From Elmis aenea (taxonomy: Eukaryota; Arthropoda; Insecta; Coleoptera; Elmidae), in the NCBI GenBank assembly GCA_947652605.1, contig OX393577.1, forward strand, positions 18,665,466-18,729,465: a DNA stretch of 64,000 nt, written 5' to 3'. A program made the translations under genes and the position numbers. How positions within the stretch are numbered: the first letter of the stretch is position 1; each line of letters opens with the position of its first letter. Below the pieces are notes generated by a model. It was not told where the DNA came from. It made no database searches and saw only the letters and a list, made by a program, of their open reading frames with translations. This document shows positions 23,239 through 35,428 of this stretch, one piece after another.

Positions 23239-24085
23239 ACCCGTATTGTTCAAATAATTTTTGACCCACCCTCGTACCTATATTAAAACTTGATTCGTTT
23301 TCCTTTTAAATATAAAAATAAAAAATATTTCGAAATGTGCTATGAAAGTTATTGGCGTTCCTAATTTAAAGGCTATTAATATTAAAATTATGTAATAAAA
23401 GTATTTAGTGTGTGTAAATTATTATAATAACTTCATTAATGAATCTGATAAGCTCTACTCGTGCGCCTTTTAAATTAATTAATTTTATTTTCGAATCAAC
23501 ACAGATTATATAAAAATGTAACTTGTTTACCACACAAATTAATTGCGTGTTTTTTTATCTTGTTAAACTATCAAAAATATTGATTACGTAGTAAATAAAT
23601 CAAATGAAGTGGAAGGTTGCGCTCGTTAATCTTGAACAGTTAGATCTAAAGCGATTTTATTTTGTCGGCAATATAAACGGTTTCATTACAAAAATTCAAC
23701 AGGTTTCTTTCACTTTTGATTTATACTTGAACTCTAACGCGCAACACATCTTTGTTGTGTTGAAGGGTAAAGAGTTATATCGTTATGTTCAGTTTTATGG
23801 TTCTTAAATTTTATAAAAATGAAACTTTTTTCAATTTTTTTTTCTACAGTATCACTTTTCTCTCTGTCAATGCAAGAATAGTTTTGTTTGTAAATTTCTG
23901 TTGCCTCCTTGATTCTTTAACGATAAGATAAATTTGAAATGACAACAAATGGTCCTAATAAACGTTAGTGCACAAGTTTCTGAACTGTACGTAAGAATTG
24001 CTGCATTAAACAAGTTTCTGTTTTGTTTTTTTTTAATTTTTACTAATTGAACATTTATTTGTGATTTGGATAAATGTTATCGCTG
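23239..24085. other. LINE edge then unassigned DNA
   Basis: The first 45 bp extend the minus-strand LINE frame interrupted by the MITE. Beyond that no element was recognised. A 67-codon plus-strand frame at 23604-23807 has no known family. Confidence 0.35.
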
Positions 24086-24640
24086 CGACTACCCTCTGAT
24101 CGGCTCTTCCAATTTGCCATCTTCTGCAATTATTTTTCCTAAAAGTTTAAAACGTACTACCTGCTCCATTATTAATTGTTCTAATCTAATTGTAACTGAT
24201 AATAGTTCTTTGCTATAACCACTGTCTTTTTATCTTTCCTCTTGTATCTTTCCGTGTCAAGGTATGCTTTTCTGTGTCTGTGTATGTTTCTCCACTCCTG
24301 CTTATCGTTAGTTATTTGTGGCACATCTCTCCAGCTGACTCCTTTTTTTTTAGTATCTGCTTTACTTCTTTTTCCCATTTTATTCTTGGTCTTCCTCTAT
24401 TTCTCTTTCCTTTCATCTTCATTTTCCAACCTATTTTCGCGTATCTACTTTCTGGCATGCGCAGTAGATGTCCAAGCCATCTTAACTGATTTGTCTCCAT
24501 CTTTTTTTTAAATACCTGTTACTCCTAAGTTATTTCGAATTTTTTCGTTCCTGATTTTATCGATCAGTCTACATCCCTCTATTCTTCTCAGAACTATCAT
24601 TTCCTGTACCTATTGTCTTTTTATTTATTAAATTATTAAT
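24086..24640 (-). pseudogene. LINE type A fragments, rearranged
   Basis: From 24640 leftward, minus strand: RRIEGCRLIDKIRNEKIR, then QLRWLGHLLRMPESR, KRNRGRPRIKWEKEVKQ and SWRDVPQITNDKQEWRN to about 24235. This is the C-terminal end of a non-LTR element. The next piece (about 24200-24086) reads FKLLGKIIAEDGKLEEPIR, which normally lies upstream of the C-terminal block, so two fragments of the family sit head to tail. Close relatives are at 30590-30960 and 31000-31850. Confidence 0.85.
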
Positions 24641-24689
24641 CATATTATGAAATCGCAAAGTGACAAAAAATCTTGAAAACAGTAGTCGA

Positions 24690-25080
24690 AAGAGTCAGTA
24701 CAAACGGATCAGAGATGGAGATGGACTACTGACGACAATCCTTTGGCTATACAAGAACAGATAAGAAGTAATGCAAAGATATACAAGAAGAATGGGTGTA
24801 GATCTAGACACTATAGAGTCAATAGAGCTCAAGAGTATGGGCACATACAAAGAGCGAATAACACAAATAACCCATAAAAATATGGAAGTGGGTGCCGTCA
24901 TATACAAGAAGAAGAGACCGAATAAGAAATTGAGGCACGAAGTAAAGGTTACATTGGCTGCAAGACGCTTAAGTAAAGATGATTAGAAAGACAGGCAAAA
25001 ATATAAACTAGGAAGTGAGAGACGCAACAGCTGTAATCTAATTTCCATATAAATAGATAGATAGGATAGATAGATACATA
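24690..25080 (+). pseudogene. Probable LINE 3' end with TAGA-repeat tail
   Basis: A 71-codon plus-strand frame at 24771-24986 (MQRYTRRMGVDLDTIES to LAARRLSKDD) is hydrophilic and rich in Lys and Arg. It is followed within 70 bp by an ATAGATAGATAGG microsatellite at about 25050-25078. A basic C-terminus and a short tandem tail suit a non-LTR retrotransposon 3' end, but no diagnostic motif was found, so the assignment is an inference. Confidence 0.45.
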
Positions 25081-26399
25081 TAATATTCATAATCATATTG
25101 TATCTTTACTGTTAATCGTTTTCTTGTTAGCTAGAAGCGCTACATTATCTGCAAAAGCCAGTTCTGAATAAATACTGATTCAATTTTGCTTCATTTTAAG
25201 TCCACTTTTCTCATCTTTTCTTTGCACTTTTTTAATTAAGTGAAACGATGCAATTTATTTCTTAGAAAATTGCTTAAAATGGTAAATTAAAATTATTTCA
25301 GATTTTAAATAGAAGATTTCAAGTCTTTTAGTATTTAAAATAAAATAAATCTAGAAATGGCTTGTGAAATGTTGGATCTTTAAGGATTTACTTGAGAAGG
25401 TGCTTGTAATTTATTTAACCCGTGTGTCTGTGAAGGCAAAAGTCGCAGAACAATGCACTTTTGTTTTGTCGAGACAACGATTAGGTAAAATGCGCGCTGA
25501 TGTCAGAAAAACCAGCTGTCTGTGAGCTGCAAATCAAATTTGCTTTGTGGAGATAAGTAAGTAATCCGAGAGATGCAAAGAAGAAATAATGAAGCTAACT
25601 CCATTAAACTCGCATACTTACGGCGCGATAAGAAAGACAAACTGAAAAGACGGCAAGAAGAGAGAGAGTCCACGTCTTACGAGGCATTACAAATACAGCC
25701 TTAACACTGAACATAAAGAACATAAAAGTCCTGTTTCGACCACATCTGCACCGAAGTGTTCTCGTGGTTAGAAGCATTTATTTTTACTGGCGGTTTCTTG
25801 TACGTCAGATTAGTGGATGACGTACATACGTCTCTAGACGTATAACTTGGGAGTTTGTCTGAAATTGGGACGTTCTAGGTCTAGAGCAATTATTAGCATG
25901 TGGTAAGCGTTGCTGTAGCGAAATAAACAAACAAGAAAATGTAGACTAAAACAATATTTACATACTTACCATAATTGTAGAAGATTTTAGCAAAACTGGG
26001 TTATACATCTGTTTATTCACGACCTCCTAACAGCAAACGCTTAATACCTAGGTAATTAACAATCCCTGGGTCACTAAAAAAGGCCGCTTTTATATAATAT
26101 ATGCGAGTAGTTTTGAAATAACGATAGATAATGCAACATACTCCAATGTGAGAACCTGGAACGAACATTTTTTCGTTTTGGATGGCTTGCTCAGAAACTA
26201 TACTAAATTGTTTCGTGTTTCAAAATCGTATAGAATAATTGATTGTTTAAAAAATTTATTGTAATTAAAATATTGTTATTTTCTCTTCATACACTGCATA
26301 TGCGACAATAAATTGCAATTATTATTTTAGTACGCAACAACATTTTTTGATTGCATAAAACATGTTTAGGTAAATTATCAAAAAATTTGCAAAAATGTT
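25081..26399. other. Unassigned DNA
   Basis: No gene or element was recognised. A moderately GC-richer stretch at 25420-25900 has short purine-rich runs but no sustained frame. Confidence 0.3.
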
Positions 26400-26407
26400 G
26401 TTAGAAC

Positions 26408-27595
26408 CAGGGACTAAAAACGAAAAAAATTCCGTTCGTTTCTGTTCGGAACGAAAACGAAACATATCGTTTTCGTTCTTTTCGTTCTAACCGAAAAAAT
26501 TCGTTTTCGTGAACCGAAATAATAACGGTTAAAACCGGTTTTACAATATCTTTTTTGTCGTCAAAAAATCAATTTTTTTCTAGTCACCACAACCCTCTAT
26601 AAATACGATAACAATATTTGCGTCTCAACTAAAATATAAACGATGACGATGGGGTTTGATGCTCAAGGACAGCATATTTTAAACTGGCAAACCATCGCCA
26701 TGTTAACTTTACCAAATCGTTAAACACATTAACATTTAACCATTTTATTTAGTATAACACCCGTAAGGTGCAAAAACACAACGTGATTAGGTTAAATTAG
26801 ACACACGATCTTTATCTAAAAATATGAAAATATAGCAAGTGCTGTTTTAAATTTGTTTTAGTACTAAAAATCTATGCATTTGAATTAAATAAGATCCTGC
26901 TGTAATTATTTAAAAAGACAAAAGAATGAATTCAAGTGGATAATTTACTTAACGTTATAAATAAAAAAGATATAAAAAAAACTTATATTAACTTGAAATA
27001 TACTTTAATTTTATAGTTTGTACATACCATACAATATACATTTTCACATTGCGTTAAATCTTACTAGCAACACATCTTCCAATAAATCTTCCTTTACATT
27101 AGTCTTTTTCGAAGTAAGAATAAATTTTACTATTATTATGTCTAAACGCAAATAAAACATACACATTGATAATATATATCCAATCAAGTGTATTATATTC
27201 TATATTGATGATCTAAAAAACAAATTAGAAATAGATAATATCTGTACCGTTAATTGTGTTATACGAAATTGCAAGTATAAACAATAAAGTTGTTAATACA
27301 TATTCACGTAAATATATGGAGAAAAATGAAGCTCACTTATTTCAAGTGAGATTTTTTACTGCCTCGTGGAGTCTCCCCAGTACAGAAGGTAAATTCGCGT
27401 TTGTGTTTAACAAATAAAATTGAAATCGCGACAAAACCGGTTAAAACCGGTTAAAACCGGTTTTAGAAAATATTTATTTCGTTTTCGTTCTTGAACGAAA
27501 AATATTAATTTCGTTTTCGGTTTCGTTTTCGTTCTTAAAAAAATTTCGGTTAATTTCGTTTAAAGTTTTCGTTTTCGTTCAGTTCTCAGTCCCTG
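26408..27595. mobile_element. hAT-type MITE with GTTTTCGTT arrays
   Basis: Termini are CAGGGACT and its complement, flanked by an exact 8-bp target duplication GTTAGAAC (26400-26407 and 27596-27603), the hallmark of hAT transposition. Both subterminal regions are built from GAACGAAAACGAAA-type repeats and AACCGGTTTT blocks in opposite orientation. The 800-bp centre is AT-rich and non-coding. It would need a hAT transposase supplied in trans. It lies 22 bp from the hAT relic that follows, which is a separate insertion. Confidence 0.93.
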
Positions 27596-27617
27596 GTTAG
27601 AACCGAATATTCTAGAC

Positions 27618-28012
27618 CAGTGGTTCCCAATCTGTGGTCCACATACTTTCAGCGATGCGCTAAAACATCTAAGGGTGTTCGCAAGAACTTAATTTAAGCC
27701 CACGGGGTGCATCTACAAGATATTTAATGTTGAAAACGGTATTGAAGCAGTTGTAAAGAAGATTGTGCTTCATCATCTTTTTAACAGTATTTACTCGCAT
27801 TTTTGGATGCCTGATTTTTTTTGAAAACTGCAAAAAATGGGATTATTGATGGCATGTGCAAATATTTCTTGAATTATTTAAATTCTGGGATATGTATTTT
27901 TAAGAATTATTTATCATTTTCGGATTACGATAGTCAATGGATTAAAAATTCTTTTAATCAAGATGTAAATTATATCAAAGGTTTAAAATTTAACAACAAA
28001 ACAACCTAATAA
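27618..28012 (+). pseudogene. hAT transposase relic fused to its TIR
   Basis: CAGTGGTTCCCAATCTGTGG at 27618 is a typical hAT terminus. About 150 bp later a frame open to 28009 contains KYFLNYLNS and DSQWIKNSFNQDVNYIKGL, resembling the segment W..NPF....... of the ZBED/FAM200-like hAT transposases. The terminus and internal coding region lie too close for an intact gene, so an internal deletion is inferred. The right terminus was not found. Confidence 0.55.
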
Positions 28013-28052
28013 AAATGTTTTGTGATATATTATAGAAATAATTGTTTAACGG

Positions 28053-28678
28053 CAGCGTTCACCAAACCTTTTTGACAGCGAACCGGTATTTTCTACAGTA
28101 CCATTTCAAAAGTATGCAACAATTGGAAAAGTTTTTTATTATCGATTTCTTAGAACATTTTATTCTTGATAAAAGTTGGTGCATGGCCTAAACCTAATGT
28201 TGAGGTAAAAAAAGTTTAATAAACATTCATAGCACACTAGATTTAAACGATTTTAGAAATATTTGCAAGAGTAAACTCGATTTTAACTATAAAATAAAAA
28301 TTGGAAATTGACCATAAAATTTTGTAATTGTAATTATTTTATATTTGTTAACAACTTTTTTTGTTGAAGTGTTTTTGTACCTGTTAAAGTAAGGGTACTT
28401 AACTCCTGAAATTTACTATAAAATTTTGTGATTAGTATTATTTTGTAATTCTAAACAACCTTTTCCCATGAACTTCTTTTTGTACCTGTTAAAATAAGGG
28501 CACTTTACTTTTGCGAATATTTCTAAAATCGCTAAAATCTAGTCTGGTATGATTTTTTTAATCTTAAAATTAGTTTTTGGTCGTGAAGCAGCTTTTATTT
28601 GTAATAAAAAACTTTTCCATTCGTTGCATATTCTTTGAATGACGCAGTAAATATAATATTTTTGCGCGGCCCACCTTA
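28053..28678. mobile_element. hAT-like fold-back repeat
   Basis: Starts CAGCGTTCACCAAACC and ends near GCGCGGCCCACC. The block TATGCAACAATTGGAAAAGT at the left recurs inverted at the right (near 28600-28630), giving arms of at least 50 bp. The centre holds a diverged tandem pair of about 120 bp with ATAAAATTTTGT.ATT and TTTTTGTACCTGTTAAA.TAAGGG. No target duplication was recognised, so the superfamily is tentative. Confidence 0.5.
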
Positions 28679-30589
28679 CATAGAACAAAATATGATTTAC
28701 AAGTTATAATAATAATAGTTACCCACTGATTAAAAAAAAACGAAGAAACAATTAAAGGAGACTAAATAAAAATAGCAAAACATTTATTTGCTTGAGAAAA
28801 ATATTTAAAAAATTAAGAATTCAAACGAGTAAATTTTTTACATCTTAATGTGAAGGATGTTGTTTGGCATTATATTGCTACTGTAAATCAAGAGAAACAA
28901 TTTATTTTTAGGTCTATCTCTGGCTTAACATCATATCTGTTGCTCTATAGTAATTTTTTTAAGAATTCCAAAGAACAGAATTCAGTTTTGCGCGCATAAG
29001 TTGTAACAAAAGGTATTTAAAATCAAACTGCTTTATCAGATGAATACCAAAAGTTATTAGGGAGATTTTTGTTTTAGGGCATTAAAGTTGAATCCAGTTT
29101 TTAGTTCATTTAGCGGTAATGTTTCTTGATTTTCTAAATGAGCAATTTTTCTGCAAGCAGTCATTAAATTTTATAGTAATTAATGATTGTTTATACGGAA
29201 ATGGAAAAACGCTGTTTTGTAATGTTGTTTTTCTTCTACAAACAATTTCGGTTCTTCAATTTTTAGTTTTTAAGCTGTTCTGAGTGCTTTTAAATCATTT
29301 TCTCACTGATGTATGTTGTTTTTTGTTAATTTTAAATTAATTCATATTTATTCATCTCGTGCGTTTTCCGGATGAGAGTTCCCAACGCGTTTCCGGTAAC
29401 CACTGCAGAAGTTTCACCACAACACTCCTGCCCTCGTTAATTTCCCTGCTTGAGGCTAATTTTCGCCTTTGTTTTGCAGTTTCTTCGGTATTTCCTCGTT
29501 CCAGGTGGTCAGCGGTATTTCCTTTGATGTTCTTCGTTGCGTTCTTGTACCCTAAAGTCTCCTGTTTTTCCTACCTAGGGTAACCGTGTTTTACATCTGT
29601 TAGGTCGAGTTTAAGGTCACAAATCTTTGCATTAACAGGTACTTTAGTGCCTTTAGGGATTTGTCTCTGTGTGAAAAAGCCCCCAATTAGCATCTAATTA
29701 AAGTAATGTAAATTTTCTTTCTCACTTTCCAGAAAAAAAAATTAATAAACGAACAATTTTCGTTTGTGATTCACGAATTATTTTGCAAGCGTGAATCATT
29801 TGTTTTTTTACCGAAAGAAGCAGTTGTTTCAACACCGTTATAGTGTGAAATTACACAAACCTGGAAGTAAGAAATGGTAAAAACAATTTATTTCAATTCT
29901 ACTGCTTTAATTAAAAACCGTGAAAATGATTTACGTGTCTCAGCGTAAGAAATTGTTTCCAAGAGGCAACAACAACAGAAATTTGATAATCACCTACAAT
30001 TTTAACGATAGAACCTGCCCAAAATTTAATACCGTCTTAAAAGCAATTAAAACTTAAAGATCGTTTGTAAATCAAAACTAATTTAAAACATTTCAGTACC
30101 AGCAACATAAACATCGTAACAGCTGGGTAATCATTCCGAGGTAATAATTTTAAAGGTTGTTTGAAATTTGTTGAGCTTCAATTGCTGGTAAAGGATAATG
30201 CTAAAAGTCGTAAAAAGACAATTAAACGCATCGTCGAGGATAAAATGTAGAGGTTCTAGTGAGATATCTATTTATTTCTGTCACATTTCCTGAATACCAA
30301 GTAAGTTAACCGCGGAGATGGTATCTTTGTGGAATACGGCTTGTTCGGAGGATATTAGATTAAAAAGTTATTTTATTTGCTATCGGTAATTTAAAAATTT
30401 AGTTATTTTACGTTTCATTTTCATTAGGTTTTTGGGTAAACTTAAAGCATACTAATATTTTGTGAAATAAGTTAAATTTTGTTCACCGTTTGAAATTACA
30501 CAGCTAGACTTGGTAATTATGTACATAATTAACATTTTACATTAATAAATATTAAACGATTTAATTTTAACATAAACATATACCGAAAG
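28679..30589. other. Mostly unassigned, GC-richer island at 29345-29583
   Basis: Nothing was recognised except an island at about 29345-29583 that is markedly GC-richer and open on both strands (74 codons plus; about 60 codons minus, very hydrophilic). Neither frame shows a known domain, and splice signals are not convincing. It could be an exon remnant, a regulatory element or an old transposon piece. Confidence 0.3.
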
Positions 30590-30960
30590 AATTTCTGAGA
30601 ATAATAGAGGAATGCAGACTGATCGATAAAATCAGTAACGAAAAAATTCGAATTAACCAAGGAGTAACAGATATTTAGAAAAAGATGAAGACGACTCAAT
30701 TAAGATGGCTTGGACATTTACTAAGCATGCCAGAAAGTAGACACGCGAAAATAGGATGGAAAATGCAGATAGAATGAAAAAGAAATAGAAGAAGACGAAG
30801 AATAAAATGGGAAAAAGAAGTGAGGAAGTGACTTAAAGAAAAAGGAGTCAGCTGGAGAGATGTGCCACAATTAGCTAATGATAGGCAGGAGTGAAGAAAT
30901 ATAATACAGATATAAAATAACATACCTCCACATCGAAAGGTACAATTTTAAGAAGGAGAC
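30590..30960 (+). pseudogene. LINE type A 3' end
   Basis: Plus-strand trace RIIEECRLIDKISNEKIR, QLRWLGHLLSMPESRHA, KIGWKMQIE, RIKWEKEVRK and VSWRDVPQLANDRQE, with three in-frame stops. It is nearly the same as the 24235-24640 copy. It faces a second copy on the other strand 40 bp away, so the two form an inverted pair. Confidence 0.82.
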
Positions 30961-30999
30961 ATGTATACAAGAAAAATTAAAAATACTTCTTTTTCTTAA

Positions 31000-31850
31000 C
31001 CGGGTTCTCTTGTACCTTTCGGTGTCAAGGTACGTTTTCCTAGTTCTTGATTATGTTTCTCAATTCCTGTCCATCACTGGCACATTTCTCCAGCTGCCTT
31101 TTTTACTTCTAGTCTATGCCTCACTTCGTTTTGCTATTTTATTTTTGGTCTTCCTTTACTTCTTTTTCCCTCAAACTTTGTTTTCCATGTCATTGCTAAC
31201 CTGTTTTCTCACATGGGTAGTAGATATCCCAGCCATCTAAATTGCTTTGTTTCCATCGTTTTGTTTATGTCTTTTACTTCTGATTTTATCGTTGCTTATT
31301 TTATTAATTGGTCTACATTCTTCTATTCTCCTCAAAAACCTCAACCCCTGCGCCTGTATCCTTTGTTTTTGCCCAAGTTTCTAAACTACAAGTAAGAGTT
31401 TGTACAATGGTACATATACTTCATTAAATACTCGCGTCTTATTTTCTTTTAAGATCTTCTTCTCAACTTATCCAGCATTTATTTGTGGTGCGATAAAACT
31501 TGGTGACTGCAGTTATTCTGTTTTTCAGCTCTTCTTCCAGTTTACCGTTCTCTGCATATATCGATCCTAAATTTTTAAAATTTGTTACCTGCTCCAACGT
31601 TTCTTGGTCTAGCATGATTTTTCGTTACCATAATCTATGTCTTTTTTATATTGATGCTCATCTTTTTAATGTATCTGCCCATACCCCCAGATTATGTTGC
31701 AAGTTTTTTTCGTTTTAGGCTGATAGCACCACATCATCTTCAAAGGCCAATTCTGTTATGAATATTGTTTTTTTAATTTATTCCATCACCAGTGGACTAT
31801 TTGTATTTTTTTGCACTCCTTAATCATTTTATCAAGTAGTATTATAAAAA
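31000..31850 (-). pseudogene. LINE type A, reverse-transcriptase thumb to 3' end
   Basis: From about 31760 leftward on the minus strand: LAFEDDVVLSA (catalytic FADD with Ala changed to Glu), NLQHNLGVW, LEQVTNFKNLGSIYAENG and LEEELKNRITAV. SLETWAKTK follows, and after further shifts KQFRWLG-like sequence near 31230. The 3' end near 31005 matches the copies at 24235 and 52885 (CTTGTACCTTTCGGTG). Decayed and inactive. Confidence 0.8.
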
Positions 31851-31954
31851 TTCCTTGGCTCATTAAAATTAAATCACGCAACCATCAAAACACAAAAAAA
31901 GTGTCATTGACGAAGTACCGCGAATTTGCAATATAATACTGTTTAGCCATAAGT

Positions 31955-32990
31955 GCCATAAGAGTCCACGTAGGCTTCACATTTTTTTGGGACCTTCTCA
32001 CGCTGTGAATGTGTGAATCCAACGTGGCTTCACAATGTTTTCGTTTATATGCGGCGGTGTGATACCAATGTGGCTTCATTGAGACCATTGAAACATATAC
32101 AGGCAGAAAGTGTGCGGCCTCCTTGACCGTTCCGCATTGTCGGCCTGCTAATAAGAAATCATATTGGCACCACACGGCCTATGTTATAGGCAGGGGTTTG
32201 GAGCAGTCCAATTTTTTAGTTGCTCCGCTCCAGCTCCGCTCCGGCATCAAGATGCCTGCTCCAGCTCCGCTCCCGCTCCGCTCCGCGCTCCAATATTAAT
32301 AAAATAAGTTTTTTTATTTCAAAATTTGTTTTTTAAAACAAAGCTAAAATTTTATGAGATATGTGGAAATGGACCAAAAATTACAATATTTGACCCTAAG
32401 AAACAAGTGAAGTTAAATAAATGAACAAATTATTGATCTTCAAAAGTTAAAAAAAGAAAAAAAAGTTCTTTAAAATTTTTCAAAATTCAAATACAAAATA
32501 ATGAAAATTAATATTCAGAAAAGTTACATCATAATAATTTTACTTCAAAAAAATCAAATTTAGTTTATTTATAATTTTATTAATACTATAGGTACCCATG
32601 AGAATAATTCATTAAAAAAAAAAAATGTAGTTTATAATAGTAAAGTGGAGCAGTGGAGCAATCAAAATTATTTGCTCCGGGCTCCGCTCCCGCTCCGGGC
32701 AAAAACCCATTGCTCCACTGCTCCGCGCTCCGCTCCAAACCCCTGGTTATAGGTGCAGGAAAAAAATCTTCCCACATCTTTCTTAGGTGTTGTTGTTCAC
32801 TTTCAAATGACATATTCATGTCACTAATGCTGGATGCCGACTATTCACTATATGTATGTGCATGCGAGTACTCGGAGCATGCAGGCTTAGCCATGCATTT
32901 GTGGTGACACGTTGGACTCGTGGTGGCCGTTCAGTACTTAAGGTACAGTAGGAGGCCGCGTGAAACCTATGTGTCACCGCAATTTCAAAA
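31955..32990. repeat. Locus of a recurring 22-bp motif, split by a hAT MITE
   Basis: A motif of the form GTGAATCCAACGTGGCTTCAC appears in variants near 31960, 32015 and 32062. Inverted or related versions lie near 32904 (GTGACACGTTGGACTC) and 32957 (CGTGAAACCTATGTGTCACC). The 555-bp hAT element at 32191-32745 sits between them, so the host repeat is older. A 96-codon minus-strand frame at 31885-32175 is made of these repeats and is not a supported gene. Confidence 0.5.
32191..32745. mobile_element. hAT-type MITE with GCTCCGCTCC arrays
   Basis: Termini CAGGGGTTTGGAGC and its complement are flanked by an exact 8-bp target duplication GTTATAGG (32183-32190, 32746-32753). Both ends are arrays of GCTCCGCTCC/GGAGC motifs, while the centre is AT-rich. 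No transposase. ORFs on both strands around 32586-32907 arise from the arrays. Confidence 0.93.
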
Positions 32991-33669
32991 CAGAAAAAAA
33001 CATTTCTAAAATTTTTGAAAAATAAAAATAATAATTTTTCATATCCATTAAGCATTAAGAAATATGAATGAGATTCTACAAAAAAAAAAGTTGGCCTGCC
33101 GGTTCAGTTTTTTAGATCATACGGTGGCACTCAACGTGTTAGCAGTTACAATAAAAGCTAACAATAAGTAATTTAAGCGATTTTTAAATCAACCTCATCA
33201 ATACCTGTTACCGCAGTGTTGGAAAGTAGTTTGGATTTATTGATACGTAACTAATTAGAAAGTGATTATAACTCCCAAAGTTGTAAGTGAATTATTAGAG
33301 GAAATGCAACCACCTGCGGCAAAACCAGTTAATTAACAGTAAGTTAGGTTGGAGTGTAACGGTACGCAACTGGATAGTGACCACCACACCACCAGGACTT
33401 CTAGCATACTAATTAAAGGGTGGTCGACCGTTGATGAGGATACGACTACGCTTTATGTCTTAACTAACTAGCACAATGGGTTATATGTTATAGTTAAAAG
33501 TTGCATTTAACTCTTGTGACGATAGTATCACTCTCTGAACAAACATTGTCTACATTGTCTGATGTTAATTGCGTGAGAAGACTTTATATTTTGTAAGCTG
33601 TTACTAATTTATGCAATAAAATTCTGGGATAACTTACGATCATTAGATATTGCTCACAGATGGCCACAC
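32991..33669. other. Unassigned DNA
   Basis: No gene, repeat arm or transposon motif was recognised. Confidence 0.3.
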
Positions 33670-34200
33670 TTGCATGAGTGAAGCTTTGTCAAAAATTATA
33701 GATTATTTGCAATGCACGAGTTATATTTTGTCAGAAAATTGTCTTCACATAACATACCTGTTAAATTAAATGTACGTTATGTCAAATTTTACAAATACTG
33801 TCAGAGTGGTGCGTCAGGGGTGTGGTTTAATCTATATTAAAGTAACGCTACTGGTCGACGAAATTCGTCAAGAAATTATCAAAACCTATATATTTAATTC
33901 CCTCTCCAAATTTATATTTTCGACCAATCACAAACTTAGATTTCTTAGAAACGACCAATAAACGCATGAAAACCTGTTAATTGCGGAAAGGATATTATCA
34001 GCTTATGATTACGTTTATTGGTCTTTCCTAGAAAATCTGAGTTTGTTATTGGTCAAAAAACCAAATTTGATAGAAGGATCAATATCTGACAGGGGAATGT
34101 AAAATTATTACCTTCTAATAATGCTCCTATTTCTAGTCTTTAGAAGATTTAAGATAAATGATTGGTTGAAAACGCAAATTTGACAGGTGACGGAAATGTT
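33670..34200 (+). repeat. Dispersed palindromic repeat, copy C (left-truncated)
   Basis: Third copy of the 2252-2902 family. It begins at CTTGCATGAGTGAAGC, so about 110 bp of the left palindrome are missing, and ends near GACAGGTGACGGAAATGTTC. The inner palindrome (AGAAACGACCAATAAACGC and its complement) is intact. Confidence 0.75.
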
Positions 34201-34621
34201 CATAGTTACAAACGTGTGTATTAACGAAATTATTATTTTTACTTAAGGCCGGCGCCTCCACCATAAGTAGCTTTTAAAATAAGCGAAATCCTTATATTAA
34301 GTCAATTATTTAGAACACCCTGTATATTTAGTTCAGTTGAAGATATTAATACTTCCCTATTTCTGATATTTTGGCTGTTTGTCTCTCTGTGTCTATTAGA
34401 CAGTCTGTATGTTTTCTTATATCTAGAACAGAAAAATGAATCCGAATGAATTTTTGTAAGCATACACGAGTTTCCAGAGTTAACAGCAAAGTAATTTGTT
34501 TCCAGTTCAGTTTAATATTAACACTTTCGCTACCGTCTCCGCTCATAGATGGAGAGCGCCTGAATACTTCCAGTCAACCGACATTGGAGCTGGCAGGAAG
34601 GTGTTTAAAGATGTAAACAAC

Positions 34622-35104
34622 AGGTTTGTTCCAACAGGCTTGCTGACTGTGCGGCGCACTATCAGGAGTCTACGCAGTATCCATATCGCGTTCCAACAGT
34701 CTCTGATAGTTCACCGGACGGTTTAGTCGGCTGTATCATCATTACAAAATTAACACATGAACCAGTTAGTGTACGGTCAAAACAATTCTTGGATGAGATC
34801 ATGTACCAACATTTGGATTTTTACACGCATGCGCTGTTCATAACTAAGGTGAGGTCAGGTAGCTATGCATCGCTCTCCCGACCCCATTTAGTGCTAGATT
34901 CTTAAGGGGTTTATCCTAGCGATGCGCACATTTCTATGAACCCAATAGACGCAAATGTCATTTACAGTTAGGTCAGTCGTAAAAGCGTTTCAACAACGGC
35001 TAATACTGGGCAATACATTTATTAGTACATAGTTCACGCATGCGAATAAACCGGTTCATGAACTGATCAGGGATCGGTTTTAAAGGCCTTGTTGGAACAA
35101 ACCT
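34622..35104. repeat. Inverted repeat ends, GGTTTGTTCCAACAGG
   Basis: AGGTTTGTTCCAACAGG at 34622-34638 is the near-complement of CCTTGTTGGAACAAACCT at 35087-35104. GTTCCAACAG also recurs directly near 34690. The enclosed 480 bp are GC-richer than their surroundings. It may be the ends of an unidentified element. No target duplication was seen. Confidence 0.45.
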
Positions 35105-35428
35105 TATATTACACCGAAATTTATGTGACGAATTGCTGTAAGCAAAAACAATAACAAAATTTGTGGACAAAAATAAATTATACTTAATTATCGTTAAACA
35201 CACATTCAGTGTTTTGATAATTGTTTGAATAACTTATGTAATAGCTGTACCTGAGAGAGTTATTGTTTTCTTAAACGACCTAAGATGGTGAATAAATGAT
35301 AATTCTGAATGACAAGTTGTCGCAATAAGCCGTATCTGTTATCTATAAACCTGTCAAAACGGAAAGCTTTGGCGGACGCCGTTATTTAGTGAAGGCGAAT
35401 AACGCCGCCATCATTCGGCCTTAGGGCT

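Noticed and set aside
31885..32175. 96-codon minus-strand ORF with repeated W and H residues
   Set aside because: It is generated by the recurring 22-bp motif and no family is recognised.
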